Positions 6,308-12,153 of a stretch of DNA of 12,153 bases are shown here, in pieces. The position numbers and the translations under genes are program-made. Numbering within the stretch: the stretch's first letter is position 1; every line of letters starts with the position of its first letter. The notes beneath the pieces were generated by a model. It was not told the origin of the DNA. It saw nothing but the letters and a program-made list of their open reading frames with translations, and did no database searches. The stretch is from Microbacterium sp. (GTDB lineage Bacteria; Actinomycetota; Actinomycetes; Actinomycetales; Microbacteriaceae), in the NCBI GenBank assembly GCA_031286555.1, contig JAITUD010000285.1, forward strand, positions 1 through 12,153. Reading direction: 5' to 3'.

Positions 6308-7606
6308 ATGATCATCCGCCTGCGAACCATTCTGCTCAGCACCATCGCGCTCCTGGGTGCGCTCGCGTTGGCTGCGTGCGCGACGGCAGAGCCGCAAGGG
6401 CTCGAGTCCCGGGTCACGGAATGGGCGCAGCACCGTGCCGTCGCCGTTCCGGATGATCTGTCCGCGCCAGGCGAGGACCTCGCGGAGATCGGGGATGCGA
6501 CCTCCGGCGCCGAGGTGATCGGGCTCGGCGAGCCGGGGCACGGGATCAGTGAAGTGAGCCGGCTGCAGGCACGGTACGCCCGCCATCTGATCGAGAACGA
6601 AGGAGTCCGTGCGATCGCGTTCGAGATGGACTGGACGCTCGCCCTGGGCCTCGACGACTACCTCCGCGGAGAGCACGATGACATCGACGGCGCGCTCCGC
6701 AGGCAGGAGAGCATCTGGCGGACCGCCGAGATACGTGATCTCCTGCAGTGGATCAGGGAGTACAACGACAGGCACGAGGACGACGTTCAGATCGCCGGGA
6801 CGGAGTACTTCGCCACGGGACTCGCGGCCTACGACGCCGTAGAGGGGTATCTGGCCGCGAACGCGCCGGAGCGTCTCGGCGAGCTGCGGGAGCTCTTCGA
6901 GCTCCTGCGCCCCGTCGGCGACGACGCCGGGAAGCACCTGCGGGCCTACATGAAGATCGAGGACAAGACGCCGTACGTCGAGGCGGCGACGGCTGTCGTG
7001 CGACTGGTCACGTCCGCCGGCGGCGGTGCCGATCACGACATCGTGGTGCACCACGCCGAGCAGATCCGGTCCTGGTACGAGGGCTTCAGCCTGCCGTGGG
7101 CCGAGATCCCTCGACACCGTGACGAGAAGGCGGCCGAGAACGTGCGCTGGTGGCAGCGGTACACGGCGACGAGGACGGTGTATTGGGCCTCATCGGCGCA
7201 TGTCGCCGTCGCGCCGGAGCTGACCATCACAGAGCCGGGGTCCCCGGACACCGTCACGGCCAGTGCCGGATCGTACCTCGCCGAATCGTACGGTCCGGGG
7301 TACGTCGCCGTCGGATTCACCTTCGATCACGGCACCTACCGCACGGATGACGGCACGACCATCGAGCTGGCGCCGGCGTCCGAGTCCTGGTTCGAGCAGC
7401 CGCTGTCCGCCGTCAGGGCGGACAGGTTCGTCCTCCGCCTCGACGGCGAGATCTTCGCTGACATCGGCGCGTGGCTCGATGCCCCCTTGCTGACACGCGG
7501 CCGTCCCGAACATGCAAGCAGGTCGGAGGCCTCCGGCGGAACACTCCGGGAGTGGTTCGACGTCATCGTCCACACGCAGGAGATCACACCGGCGGAGCCG
7601 CTGTGA
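6308..7606 (+). CDS. Erythromycin esterase-family lipoprotein
   Basis: A 432-residue protein. Residues 1-24 form a lipoprotein signal peptide ending in the lipobox LAAC (lipidated Cys24), so it should be anchored to the outer face of the membrane. The body matches the erythromycin esterase family: GEPGHG (74-79, His78) corresponds to the GEATHG motif, FEMDW (105-109, Glu106) to the catalytic Glu region, and a RDEKAAENVRWW stretch plus YWASSAHVA (292-300, His298) to the later conserved blocks. True Ere enzymes hydrolyse the macrolide lactone ring, but many family members have unknown substrates, and an exported lipoprotein form is unlike the cytoplasmic Ere resistance enzymes, so macrolide resistance should not be assumed. 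Start chosen by GAGAGG 5 bases before the ATG. Dyad site D lies upstream; the Rossmann-fold gene follows after 50 bases, probably in the same transcript. Confidence 0.88.
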   Translation: MIIRLRTILLSTIALLGALALAACATAEPQGLESRVTEWAQHRAVAVPDDLSAPGEDLAEIGDATSGAEVIGLGEPGHGISEVSRLQARYARHLIENEGVRAIAFEMDWTLALGLDDYLRGEHDDIDGALRRQESIWRTAEIRDLLQWIREYNDRHEDDVQIAGTEYFATGLAAYDAVEGYLAANAPERLGELRELFELLRPVGDDAGKHLRAYMKIEDKTPYVEAATAVVRLVTSAGGGADHDIVVHHAEQIRSWYEGFSLPWAEIPRHRDEKAAENVRWWQRYTATRTVYWASSAHVAVAPELTITEPGSPDTVTASAGSYLAESYGPGYVAVGFTFDHGTYRTDDGTTIELAPASESWFEQPLSAVRADRFVLRLDGEIFADIGAWLDAPLLTRGRPEHASRSEASGGTLREWFDVIVHTQEITPAEPL

Positions 7607-7656
7607 CCGGACCCGCTCGAGAACAGGACTGAAACGATCCGAGAAAGGTGGAGATC

Positions 7657-8283
7657 ATGAAGATCGCAGTATTCGGAGCGACCGGAAGCGTCGGCCGGCA
7701 CGTGGTGCGGCAGGCCGAGGGCCTGGGACACGAGGTCACCGCCCTCGTGCGCGACCCCGTGAAGCTGAACGACGAGAGTGTCGCTGTCGTGCAGGGGGAC
7801 GTTCTCGACCCGGTCGCGGTCCGCGACGCGGTGGACGGGCAGGAGGCCGTGATCGTCGTCCTCGGCGCCGGTCGCAGGGGCGGCGTCCGCGGCCCGGGAA
7901 CCCGCGTCATCATCGACGCGATGCGGGACGCCGGTGTGCAGAGGCTCATCGTGCAGTCGACGCTCGGGGTGGGGGACAGCCGACCGAACCTGCCACCGGT
8001 ATGGCGGTACCTGATGTTCGGCCTGCTGCTGCGACCTGCGTACGCCGATCATGTCGAACAGGAGCAGCACGTGCGTGACAGTGGCCTGCGGTGGACGATC
8101 GTCCGGCCGGCGGCGTTCACCGACGGCCCACGTACCGGCGTGTACCGGCACGGGTTCGGCCCTGATGCCGAGGACCTGAGCTCCAAGATCTCGCGCGCGG
8201 ACGTGGCGGACTTCCTCCTCGGCCAGCTCACGAGTCCGAGCTACGTGCACCGGACTCCTGGCCTCTCGTATGCAAGACCCTGA
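7657..8283 (+). CDS. NAD(P)-binding Rossmann-fold protein (NmrA/SDR-a5-like)
   Basis: A 208-residue protein with the N-terminal dinucleotide-binding motif MKIAVFGATGSVG (GATGSVG fits GxxGxxG), followed by LVRDP after the second beta strand, where the 2'-phosphate of NADP is commonly bound. The later WTIVRPAAFTDGP stretch is typical of the atypical short-chain dehydrogenase group that includes biliverdin reductase B-like and NmrA-like proteins. No classical Tyr-x-x-x-Lys catalytic pair is evident, which is normal for this group. These proteins often act as flavin or quinone reductases or redox sensors; the substrate here is unknown. The ATG at 7657, preceded by AAAGGTGGAG, is preferred over the GTG at 7648. 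It ends just before a strong hairpin terminator. Confidence 0.88.
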   Translation: MKIAVFGATGSVGRHVVRQAEGLGHEVTALVRDPVKLNDESVAVVQGDVLDPVAVRDAVDGQEAVIVVLGAGRRGGVRGPGTRVIIDAMRDAGVQRLIVQSTLGVGDSRPNLPPVWRYLMFGLLLRPAYADHVEQEQHVRDSGLRWTIVRPAAFTDGPRTGVYRHGFGPDAEDLSSKISRADVADFLLGQLTSPSYVHRTPGLSYARP

Positions 8284-8298
8284 CCCGTCCTGGAGGAA

Positions 8299-8335
8299 GG
8301 GCCCGGACCCGCTCGTTCGAAGCGTGTCCGGGCCC
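8299..8335. terminator. Hairpin terminator between convergent genes
   Basis: A 10-bp perfect stem GGGCCCGGAC (8299-8308) and GTCCGGGCCC (8326-8335), one mismatch, then a further 4 bp (CGCT with AGCG) and a 7-base loop. It fills the 59-base gap between the plus-strand gene ending at 8283 and the minus-strand gene ending at 8343, so it can serve both directions. A T-run is weak (TCTCG on the plus strand), as often in high-GC bacteria. Confidence 0.88.
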
Positions 8336-8342
8336 TCTCGAT

Positions 8343-8903
8343 TCATCGGCGCGTGTAGATCGTGACAAGGGTGCTGTCGCCGTAGATGGTCGCTTCGCTC
8401 AGCGCCCACGCGCTCTTGTCCGGCGTACTCGCCCAGAGGGTGCGGCCATGCCCGAGGACGACCGGTGAGGTCATCAGGTGGAGCTCGTCGACCAGATCGT
8501 GGGTGAGCAGTGCCTGAGCGAGCGCGATGCTTCCGGCGACGGAGATCTCGCCGTCCACATCGCGCTTGAGCCGGGACACCTCCTCGACGAGGTCTCCCTT
8601 CAGCACGGTGGTGTTGGCCCAGCTCGGGTCGGAGAGGGTGCGGGAGACGACGTATTTCGGCATGGTGTTGTACTTGTCGGCGAGCTGGCCGCTGTACTGC
8701 GGCCACGCGCCGGCGAATCCCTCATACGTCTTGCGTCCCAGGAGCAGGGCCGTCGCGGCGAGCGCCTCCTGCTCCTTGAACCGTTCCCCGTCCGGGCCGC
8801 GGTCGAAGTCGAAGCTCCAGTTCGGATACTTGAACTCCTCGCCGCCGGGTGCCTCCACGACTCCGTCGATGGAGATGAACTCGGTGAGCACGATCCTGCC
8901 CAT
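8343..8903 (-). CDS. Dihydrofolate reductase-family protein (RibD C-terminal domain)
   Basis: A 186-residue cytoplasmic protein of the RibD_C / dihydrofolate reductase-like superfamily. Visible family marks are ISIDGVVEAPGG near the N-terminus, LLLGRKTYEGFAGAWP in the middle, where the cofactor-binding helix starts, and the closing block VAGSIALAQALLTHDLVDELHL followed by SPVVLGHGRTLW. Members bind NADPH and resemble YwjB/YyaP-type proteins; the substrate of most is unknown and it need not be folate. Length is normal. The ATG at 8903 follows the stop codon of the upstream alpha/beta hydrolase by a single base (TGAGATG), so the two are translationally coupled and their products are probably made in fixed proportion. 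It is the last gene before the shared terminator. Confidence 0.92.
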   Translation of the reverse strand: MGRIVLTEFISIDGVVEAPGGEEFKYPNWSFDFDRGPDGERFKEQEALAATALLLGRKTYEGFAGAWPQYSGQLADKYNTMPKYVVSRTLSDPSWANTTVLKGDLVEEVSRLKRDVDGEISVAGSIALAQALLTHDLVDELHLMTSPVVLGHGRTLWASTPDKSAWALSEATIYGDSTLVTIYTRR

Positions 8904-8904
8904 C

Positions 8905-9723
8905 TCAGTGCTCCCCGGCGAAGGCGCGCAGCGCCTCGGCCAGCACCTCGGGCGTCGTGCTGTGCTCCTGACCGGGCACCGGCTTGAGCACCGCGGTGGG
9001 CAGGTGCTCCGCGATGGCCCTGGCACCCGCGGCCAACGCCGGCCAGGTGTCCTCACCGTGCAGGACCAGTACGGGGACATCGACGCGGTTCCAGAGGTCC
9101 GAACTCAGCGGCTTTCCGGAGAGCGCGTCTCCGATCTGGCGGCCGTCGTACGCGATCGTCTGTGCGATCGTCTCGAGTCCGGGCCACCAGTCCTGACCCC
9201 GCATCCCGTCGACGTACTCCGCCGGCGTCAGTGCCGCGTCGGTGAGGAAAAGGGCGACCGCGTCGCCCGGCCGTCCCTCGGCGACAGCGGCGTCGATGCG
9301 CTCGACATAGTCCGTGGGCAACGGCGGGCGGGTCTCGGTGTCGATGGCTGCGTTGGGCTCGAACAGTGCGATCCGCTCGATCGGGACGCCCGCCTGAGCC
9401 GCGTTCAGCGCCAGGTTCCCGCCGGAGGACCACCCGAAGACGGTCACCGGACGGCCGTTGCCCGCCTGTTCGATGACCGCCCGGAGGTCCTCATACTCGC
9501 GTTCGACCGTGTAGGGCAGCGTGTCGCCGCTCTCACCGCGTCCGCGGCGGTCGTAGGCGATCACGAGGTGCTCGTCCGCGAGAAGCTCCGCTGTGCTCGC
9601 GTTCTCGGGTGTCGTGGCACGGTAGGCGGTCGCGCCGTCGATGATGACGATCGGGTCGCCGTCTCCCCATGCCGTGTAGGCGATGCGGGTCCCGTCTGGT
9701 GATGTGACGATGCCGTCGGACAT
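8905..9723 (-). CDS. Alpha/beta hydrolase with Ser-Asp-His triad
   Basis: A 272-residue cytoplasmic alpha/beta hydrolase with a complete apparent triad: Ser99 in the nucleophile elbow GWSSG (97-101), Asp225 in HGEDTWPAL, and His254 in GQEHSTTPE. The AYDRRGRGESGD segment (56-67) is the usual strand-loop before the elbow. The oxyanion motif is DG (29-30) rather than HG. The cap domain (about 125-210) is moderate in size. The substrate is unknown; esterase, lactonase or C-C hydrolase activity are all compatible. AAGGAGAGAG just upstream fixes the ATG at 9723. It is the first gene of a two-gene operon with the dihydrofolate reductase-like protein. Dyad site E and a TAGCGT element lie in the 261-base upstream gap. 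Confidence 0.92.
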   Translation of the reverse strand: MSDGIVTSPDGTRIAYTAWGDGDPIVIIDGATAYRATTPENASTAELLADEHLVIAYDRRGRGESGDTLPYTVEREYEDLRAVIEQAGNGRPVTVFGWSSGGNLALNAAQAGVPIERIALFEPNAAIDTETRPPLPTDYVERIDAAVAEGRPGDAVALFLTDAALTPAEYVDGMRGQDWWPGLETIAQTIAYDGRQIGDALSGKPLSSDLWNRVDVPVLVLHGEDTWPALAAGARAIAEHLPTAVLKPVPGQEHSTTPEVLAEALRAFAGEH

Positions 9724-9811
9724 GTGCTCTCTCCTTCATCGGATCAGTGGTGTCGTTCACCGCTGCGAACGATGCTCCGCCCCTGAAGGGATGGTGGAGC
9801 GCCGTTGCTTC

Positions 9812-9817
9812 ACGCTA
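9812..9817 (-). promoter_or_regulatory. Candidate -10 element TAGCGT for the hydrolase/reductase operon
   Basis: On the minus strand the sequence reads CTCCTAGCGTGAAG, matching the TGCCTAGCGTGGAC seen before the ABC1 kinase gene. It lies about 89 bases upstream of the ATG at 9723 and 46 bases from dyad site E, against 45 bases for the other pair. No clear -35 is seen at the normal spacing. Confidence 0.45.
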
Positions 9818-9863
9818 GGAGCCTGCTCCGTGTGGACGCGACCGCCGCGAAACGTATGAGCAG

Positions 9864-9881
9864 CTACGTCCGGGTGCGTAC
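9864..9881. promoter_or_regulatory. Dyad site E (degenerate copy)
   Basis: CTACGTC-CGGG-TGCGTAC: one arm matches the consensus fully; the other keeps only the CGTA core (four of seven symmetric). An extra AACGTAT lies at 9851-9857 close to it. It is the weakest copy, supported mainly by its position upstream of the minus-strand hydrolase and the matching distance to TAGCGT. Confidence 0.4.
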
Positions 9882-9958
9882 GGACGGCTCGCGTCGCTGC
9901 CTCCGACAGGCCGATCAACGACGGGTGCGCCGCCAGGACGAAGTCCCGACGGCGTACC

Positions 9959-9978
9959 CGCTCAGGCCGCCCTGAGCG
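9959..9978 (-). terminator. Hairpin after the minus-strand membrane protein gene
   Basis: CGCTCAGG (9959-9966), loop CCGC, CCTGAGCG (9971-9978): a perfect 8-bp stem starting 6 bases after the stop codon of the gene ending at 9985. It lacks a clear T-run on the minus strand. It separates that gene from the hydrolase operon starting at 9723. Confidence 0.6.
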
Positions 9979-9984
9979 CTGTGC

Positions 9985-10650
9985 TCAGAACGCGGGGGCG
10001 GCCTCAGCGATGACAGGGCGCCGCGCGATGCCTGCTCCGGCCACGACCAGTGCGACCATGCACGCCAGGCGGCCGACAGGCAGGAACAGCGAGGCGTAGT
10101 AGACCACCACGGACAGCAGCGATAGTACGGCGAGGCAGCCCGCGATCCACGCGAGCACTCGCACCAGCCGGCTCCGCCCATGTCGCGCGACGACCGAGAG
10201 GACGAACACGCCGAGCGCGACGACGTGGACGACGCCACCCGCATAGAACGAGATCGAGCGGATCATGGCGACCGTGTCGGTGCTCGCGGTGGTCGCGATC
10301 ATCGACAGAGCGATCGACAGCGCCGCGCTGACGATGATCGCCGCGACGGCCGTCCATCCGGCCGTCAGCCCCAGCCCCCGCTGCCGGTGCCCGACGGAGT
10401 AGACGCCGCCTCGGCGCGGCAAGGACCCGGCGACGACGATCCCGAGCCCGAGACCGGAGAGGGCCTGCAGCAGTCCCGTGATCATCGACGGAACCGTGTT
10501 GGCCGCGAGATAGTCGTGCACCTCTGCGGCCGGAGAGCCGGGAAGCGGGAGCTCACCGACGCTGAAGATGCCGGCGACGGGGGACACGGCCAGGTAGAAC
10601 AGCAGGAACATCAGTGCGCCGATCAACGGCGACAGCGTACGTTTCGACAT
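9985..10650 (-). CDS. Six-helix integral membrane protein, function unknown
   Basis: A 221-residue membrane protein with about six predicted helices (roughly residues 7-28, 50-72, 92-115, 126-147, 160-182 and 186-206). The segment between the first two helices, residues 25-47, carries FSVGELPLPGSPAAEVHDYL and is the only sizeable loop. I do not recognise a named family with confidence. The ATG at 10650 is chosen: GAGG lies 9 bases upstream and the protein then starts MSKRTLSPLIG, with a positive N-terminus before the first helix. An in-frame ATG at 10665 would add five residues, and still earlier starts would run through the palindrome region. It diverges from the membrane protein/response regulator operon at 10779, with dyad site F between them, so both may be under the same control. 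Confidence 0.82.
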   Translation of the reverse strand: MSKRTLSPLIGALMFLLFYLAVSPVAGIFSVGELPLPGSPAAEVHDYLAANTVPSMITGLLQALSGLGLGIVVAGSLPRRGGVYSVGHRQRGLGLTAGWTAVAAIIVSAALSIALSMIATTASTDTVAMIRSISFYAGGVVHVVALGVFVLSVVARHGRSRLVRVLAWIAGCLAVLSLLSVVVYYASLFLPVGRLACMVALVVAGAGIARRPVIAEAAPAF

Positions 10651-10708
10651 GTGGTTCAGCCTCATCGGAATCGTGCCGGTCGTCGCCGGTCCCCGGGCGT
10701 AATCGACG

Positions 10709-10726
10709 GTACGTCGGGGAACGTAC
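10709..10726. promoter_or_regulatory. Dyad site F (6 of 7 symmetric) between divergent genes
   Basis: GTACGTC-GGGG-AACGTAC: arms symmetric at six of seven positions, with the same 7-4-7 layout. It lies in the 128-base gap between the minus-strand membrane protein (start 10650) and the plus-strand operon that encodes the response regulator (start 10779), so the regulator may control its own operon. Confidence 0.7.
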
Positions 10727-10750
10727 ATGCGCCCGGCGTCTGTGTGCTGG

Positions 10751-10756
10751 TATGGA
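10751..10756 (+). promoter_or_regulatory. Possible -10 element TATGGA for the response regulator operon
   Basis: TATGGA(AT) lies 24 bases after dyad site F, with no -35 match 17 bases upstream. If used, transcription would start near 10763, directly ahead of the GGGGAGAGGAG ribosome binding site, and the dyad would be centred about 45 bases upstream of the start, a usual activator position. Weak evidence. Confidence 0.25.
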
Positions 10757-10778
10757 ATGCGAGGGGAGAGGAGCGGGC

Positions 10779-11339
10779 ATGAGCACCACAGCCTCGGTGC
10801 GAAGAGCATCGCGGGAGTATCGGGTCCCCGTCGGGCAGCGTCATGCGCGGTCGGGACGTGCCTCGCGTTGGCGGAGGACTGCCGTGATCGTCCACGTCTG
10901 CTCAGCGGGCACGTGGCTCGGAATGGACGTCGTACTCGGCATCCTGGTGTTCACCGCGCTCGCCGCATCTCCCGCCGATTCGGCAGGGTTCGCGTTCGCG
11001 ATCGGCAGCTTCGTCGGCTGGCCGCTCGTGACGGCTGCGCTGCTCACGCTGCTCAGCGGTGTGGTGATCGCCGTCGGCTCGAAGATCGGGCTGACTCGCC
11101 ACCGCTGGGTGCTGGTCAAACTCGTCCTCACGCTCGTGCTGCTCATCCTCACCGTAACGCTGCTCGTCCCCTCGGTCGCGGAGGTCGTCCGAGCAGCGTC
11201 CGAGTCGCATGGACCTGTCACGATCGAGAGGTCGTTGATCTTCCCGCCGATCGTCTCGAGTCTCATGCTGATCTTCGCGATCGGCATCTCCGTCGTAAGA
11301 CCATGGGGTCGACGTCGCAGAAGGGAGGATCCGCGATGA
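10779..11339 (+). CDS. Four-helix membrane protein upstream of response regulator
   Basis: A 186-residue protein with a 33-residue, strongly basic N-terminal tail followed by about four membrane helices (roughly residues 35-61, 68-96, 107-130 and 152-172) and a basic C-terminus. The segment HVCSAGTWLGMDVVLG in the first helix and KIGLTRHRWVLVKL between helices two and three look like a recurrent actinobacterial membrane protein type, possibly DUF2269-like; this is from memory and uncertain. The ATG at 10779 follows GGGGAGAGGAG. Its stop codon overlaps the start of the response regulator (ATGA, 11336-11339), so the two are translationally coupled. That tight link suggests it could modulate signalling or be a regulator-linked effector, but this is inference. 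Confidence 0.85.
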   Translation: MSTTASVRRASREYRVPVGQRHARSGRASRWRRTAVIVHVCSAGTWLGMDVVLGILVFTALAASPADSAGFAFAIGSFVGWPLVTAALLTLLSGVVIAVGSKIGLTRHRWVLVKLVLTLVLLILTVTLLVPSVAEVVRAASESHGPVTIERSLIFPPIVSSLMLIFAIGISVVRPWGRRRRREDPR

Positions 11340-11986
11340 TCGCCGTGATGCTGGTGGACGACCAGGATCTCGTTCGGATCGGCCTGCGCACTCTGCTCGA
11401 GAACGTCGACGGGTTCGAGGTCGTCGCGGAGGCATCCGACGGACTGGCAGCCGTCGACGAGGCCATCCGCACCCGACCCGACGTCGTACTGATGGACATC
11501 CGGATGCCGGGAATCGACGGTCTCGAGGCGACGCGAAGGATCATCGCCCATCCCGACCTCGGCGGCACGCGCGTGATCGTGCTGACGACCTTCGAGCGCG
11601 ACGAGTACGTCTTCGAGGCTCTCCGTATCGGAGCATCCGGCTTCCTCCTCAAGGACACCCCGCCCGCTCAGCTGCTCGACGCGATCCGCACAGTCGACGA
11701 CGGCGGCGCACTTCTGGCGCCCAGCGTGACGCGCACGTTGATCGCCGAGTTCGTCTCGGCCGAGCATCGCCCGGTGTCGCCCCACCCGCAGATCGACCAG
11801 CTCACGACGCGAGAGGCGGAGATCGTGGGCCTCGTGGCTGAGGGGCTGAACAATCAGGAGATCGCCGAGCGCCTGTTCCTCAGCCCCGCGACCGCGCGCA
11901 CGCACGTCAGCCGGGCGATGATCAAGCTGGGCGCGCGCGATCGTGCGCAGCTCGTGGTGTTCGCCTATCGGTCGGGGCTCGCGTGA
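11336..11986 (+). CDS. NarL/LuxR-family response regulator
   Basis: A 216-residue two-component response regulator of full normal length. The receiver domain (1-120) has the acidic pair Asp8-Asp9, phosphoacceptor Asp54 in LMDIRMPG, Thr84 and Lys106 in FLLKD. A linker leads to a LuxR-type helix-turn-helix (about 153-213): LTTREAEIVGLVAEGLNNQEIAERLFLSPATARTHVSRAMIKL in outline, with the recognition helix near 183-196. These regulators dimerise on phosphorylation and bind two-fold symmetric DNA sites. AAGGGAGG 7 bases before the ATG at 11336 fixes the start, which overlaps the preceding gene by four bases. No histidine kinase is adjacent; the HisKA_3 kinase at 5066-6175 is the natural candidate partner. 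The dyad sites A-F are its candidate targets. Confidence 0.96.
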   Translation: MIAVMLVDDQDLVRIGLRTLLENVDGFEVVAEASDGLAAVDEAIRTRPDVVLMDIRMPGIDGLEATRRIIAHPDLGGTRVIVLTTFERDEYVFEALRIGASGFLLKDTPPAQLLDAIRTVDDGGALLAPSVTRTLIAEFVSAEHRPVSPHPQIDQLTTREAEIVGLVAEGLNNQEIAERLFLSPATARTHVSRAMIKLGARDRAQLVVFAYRSGLA

Positions 11987-12021
11987 GCCTCGGTCGATGA
12001 TCGCTCACCGCACGGAGACGA

Positions 12022-12153
12022 TCACCGGTAGCCGCTGACGTCGGCCGGTCTGCCGGGGTCCTGCACTTCGACCATGTACCTCCACGCATCCGGCCGAGAG
12101 CCGTCGAGGTCGGTGAACCCGTACTCCTTGGCGAGTCCTCCGCTGGAGACGGA
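12022..12153 (-). CDS. C-terminal fragment of a minus-strand protein, family uncertain
   Basis: The last 43 residues plus stop of a protein whose start lies beyond the right edge. The reading frame is open with good high-GC codon use and contains GGLAKEYGFTDLDGSRPD, then AWRYMVEVQDPG and the end PADVSGYR. The ending resembles tails that I associate with some actinobacterial short-chain dehydrogenases, but this is recollection and too short to assign. It is convergent with the response regulator gene, 35 bases away; only a weak 6-bp inverted repeat (TGATCG at 11998-12003 and CGATCA at 12019-12024) lies between, so no terminator is claimed. Confidence 0.65.
   Translation of the reverse strand, partial: SVSSGGLAKEYGFTDLDGSRPDAWRYMVEVQDPGRPADVSGYR

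Noticed and set aside
6308..7606. Macrolide resistance gene
   Set aside because: Family membership alone does not show macrolide hydrolysis; this is an exported lipoprotein in what looks like a chromosomal stress regulon, without mobile-element context.
9936..9946. Small hairpin GGAC-GAA-GTCC as a second terminator
   Set aside because: A stem of four pairs is too short to be meaningful next to the 8-bp hairpin at 9959-9978.
9985..10809. Longer start at 10809 for the six-helix membrane protein
   Set aside because: The extension would translate through dyad site F and into the divergent gene, and lacks a membrane protein N-terminus; the ATG at 10650 has a reasonable ribosome binding site.

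Overview
The window is high-GC DNA packed with short, codon-biased operons. Gene content (DesK/NarL-type two-component system, DUF1772 protein, ABC1/UbiB-like kinase, many alpha/beta hydrolases) and the purine-rich ribosome binding sites point to an actinobacterium. Microbacteriaceae, for example a Microbacterium-like organism, is my best guess, but the sequence alone does not prove the genus. No rRNA, tRNA, CRISPR array, insertion sequence or phage gene was seen.

Layout. (1) 1-2787, minus strand: a likely four-gene operon read right to left: alpha/beta hydrolase (1954-2787), DUF1772 membrane protein (1456-1938), small four-helix membrane protein (1002-1379), and an epoxide hydrolase-like protein that runs off the left edge (1-872). 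(2) 2788-3060: divergent control region with three palindromic sites. (3) 3061-6175, plus strand: ABC1/UbiB-like membrane kinase, then a sensor histidine kinase. (4) 6308-8283, plus strand: an erythromycin-esterase-family lipoprotein and an NAD(P)-binding Rossmann protein, preceded by a perfect 18-bp palindrome and followed by a strong hairpin terminator. (5) 8343-9723, minus strand: alpha/beta hydrolase coupled to a dihydrofolate-reductase-like (RibD C-terminal domain) protein, with a related palindrome upstream. (6) 9985-11986: a minus-strand membrane protein diverging from a plus-strand membrane protein plus NarL/LuxR-type response regulator operon, with another palindrome between them. (7) 12022-12153: the C-terminal end of a minus-strand gene.

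The main observation is regulatory. Six copies of an 18-bp dyad, consensus (G/C)TACGTC-N4-GACGTA(G/C), two of them perfect in their arms, lie in the control regions of every operon in the window whose upstream control region is visible. I infer that the window is a compact, self-regulated regulon: the histidine kinase and the response regulator, although encoded 5 kb apart in different operons, would form one two-component system whose response regulator binds these dyads. The targets are membrane proteins, hydrolases and redox enzymes, which would suit an envelope or chemical stress response. The signal, the partnership and the binding are all untested.
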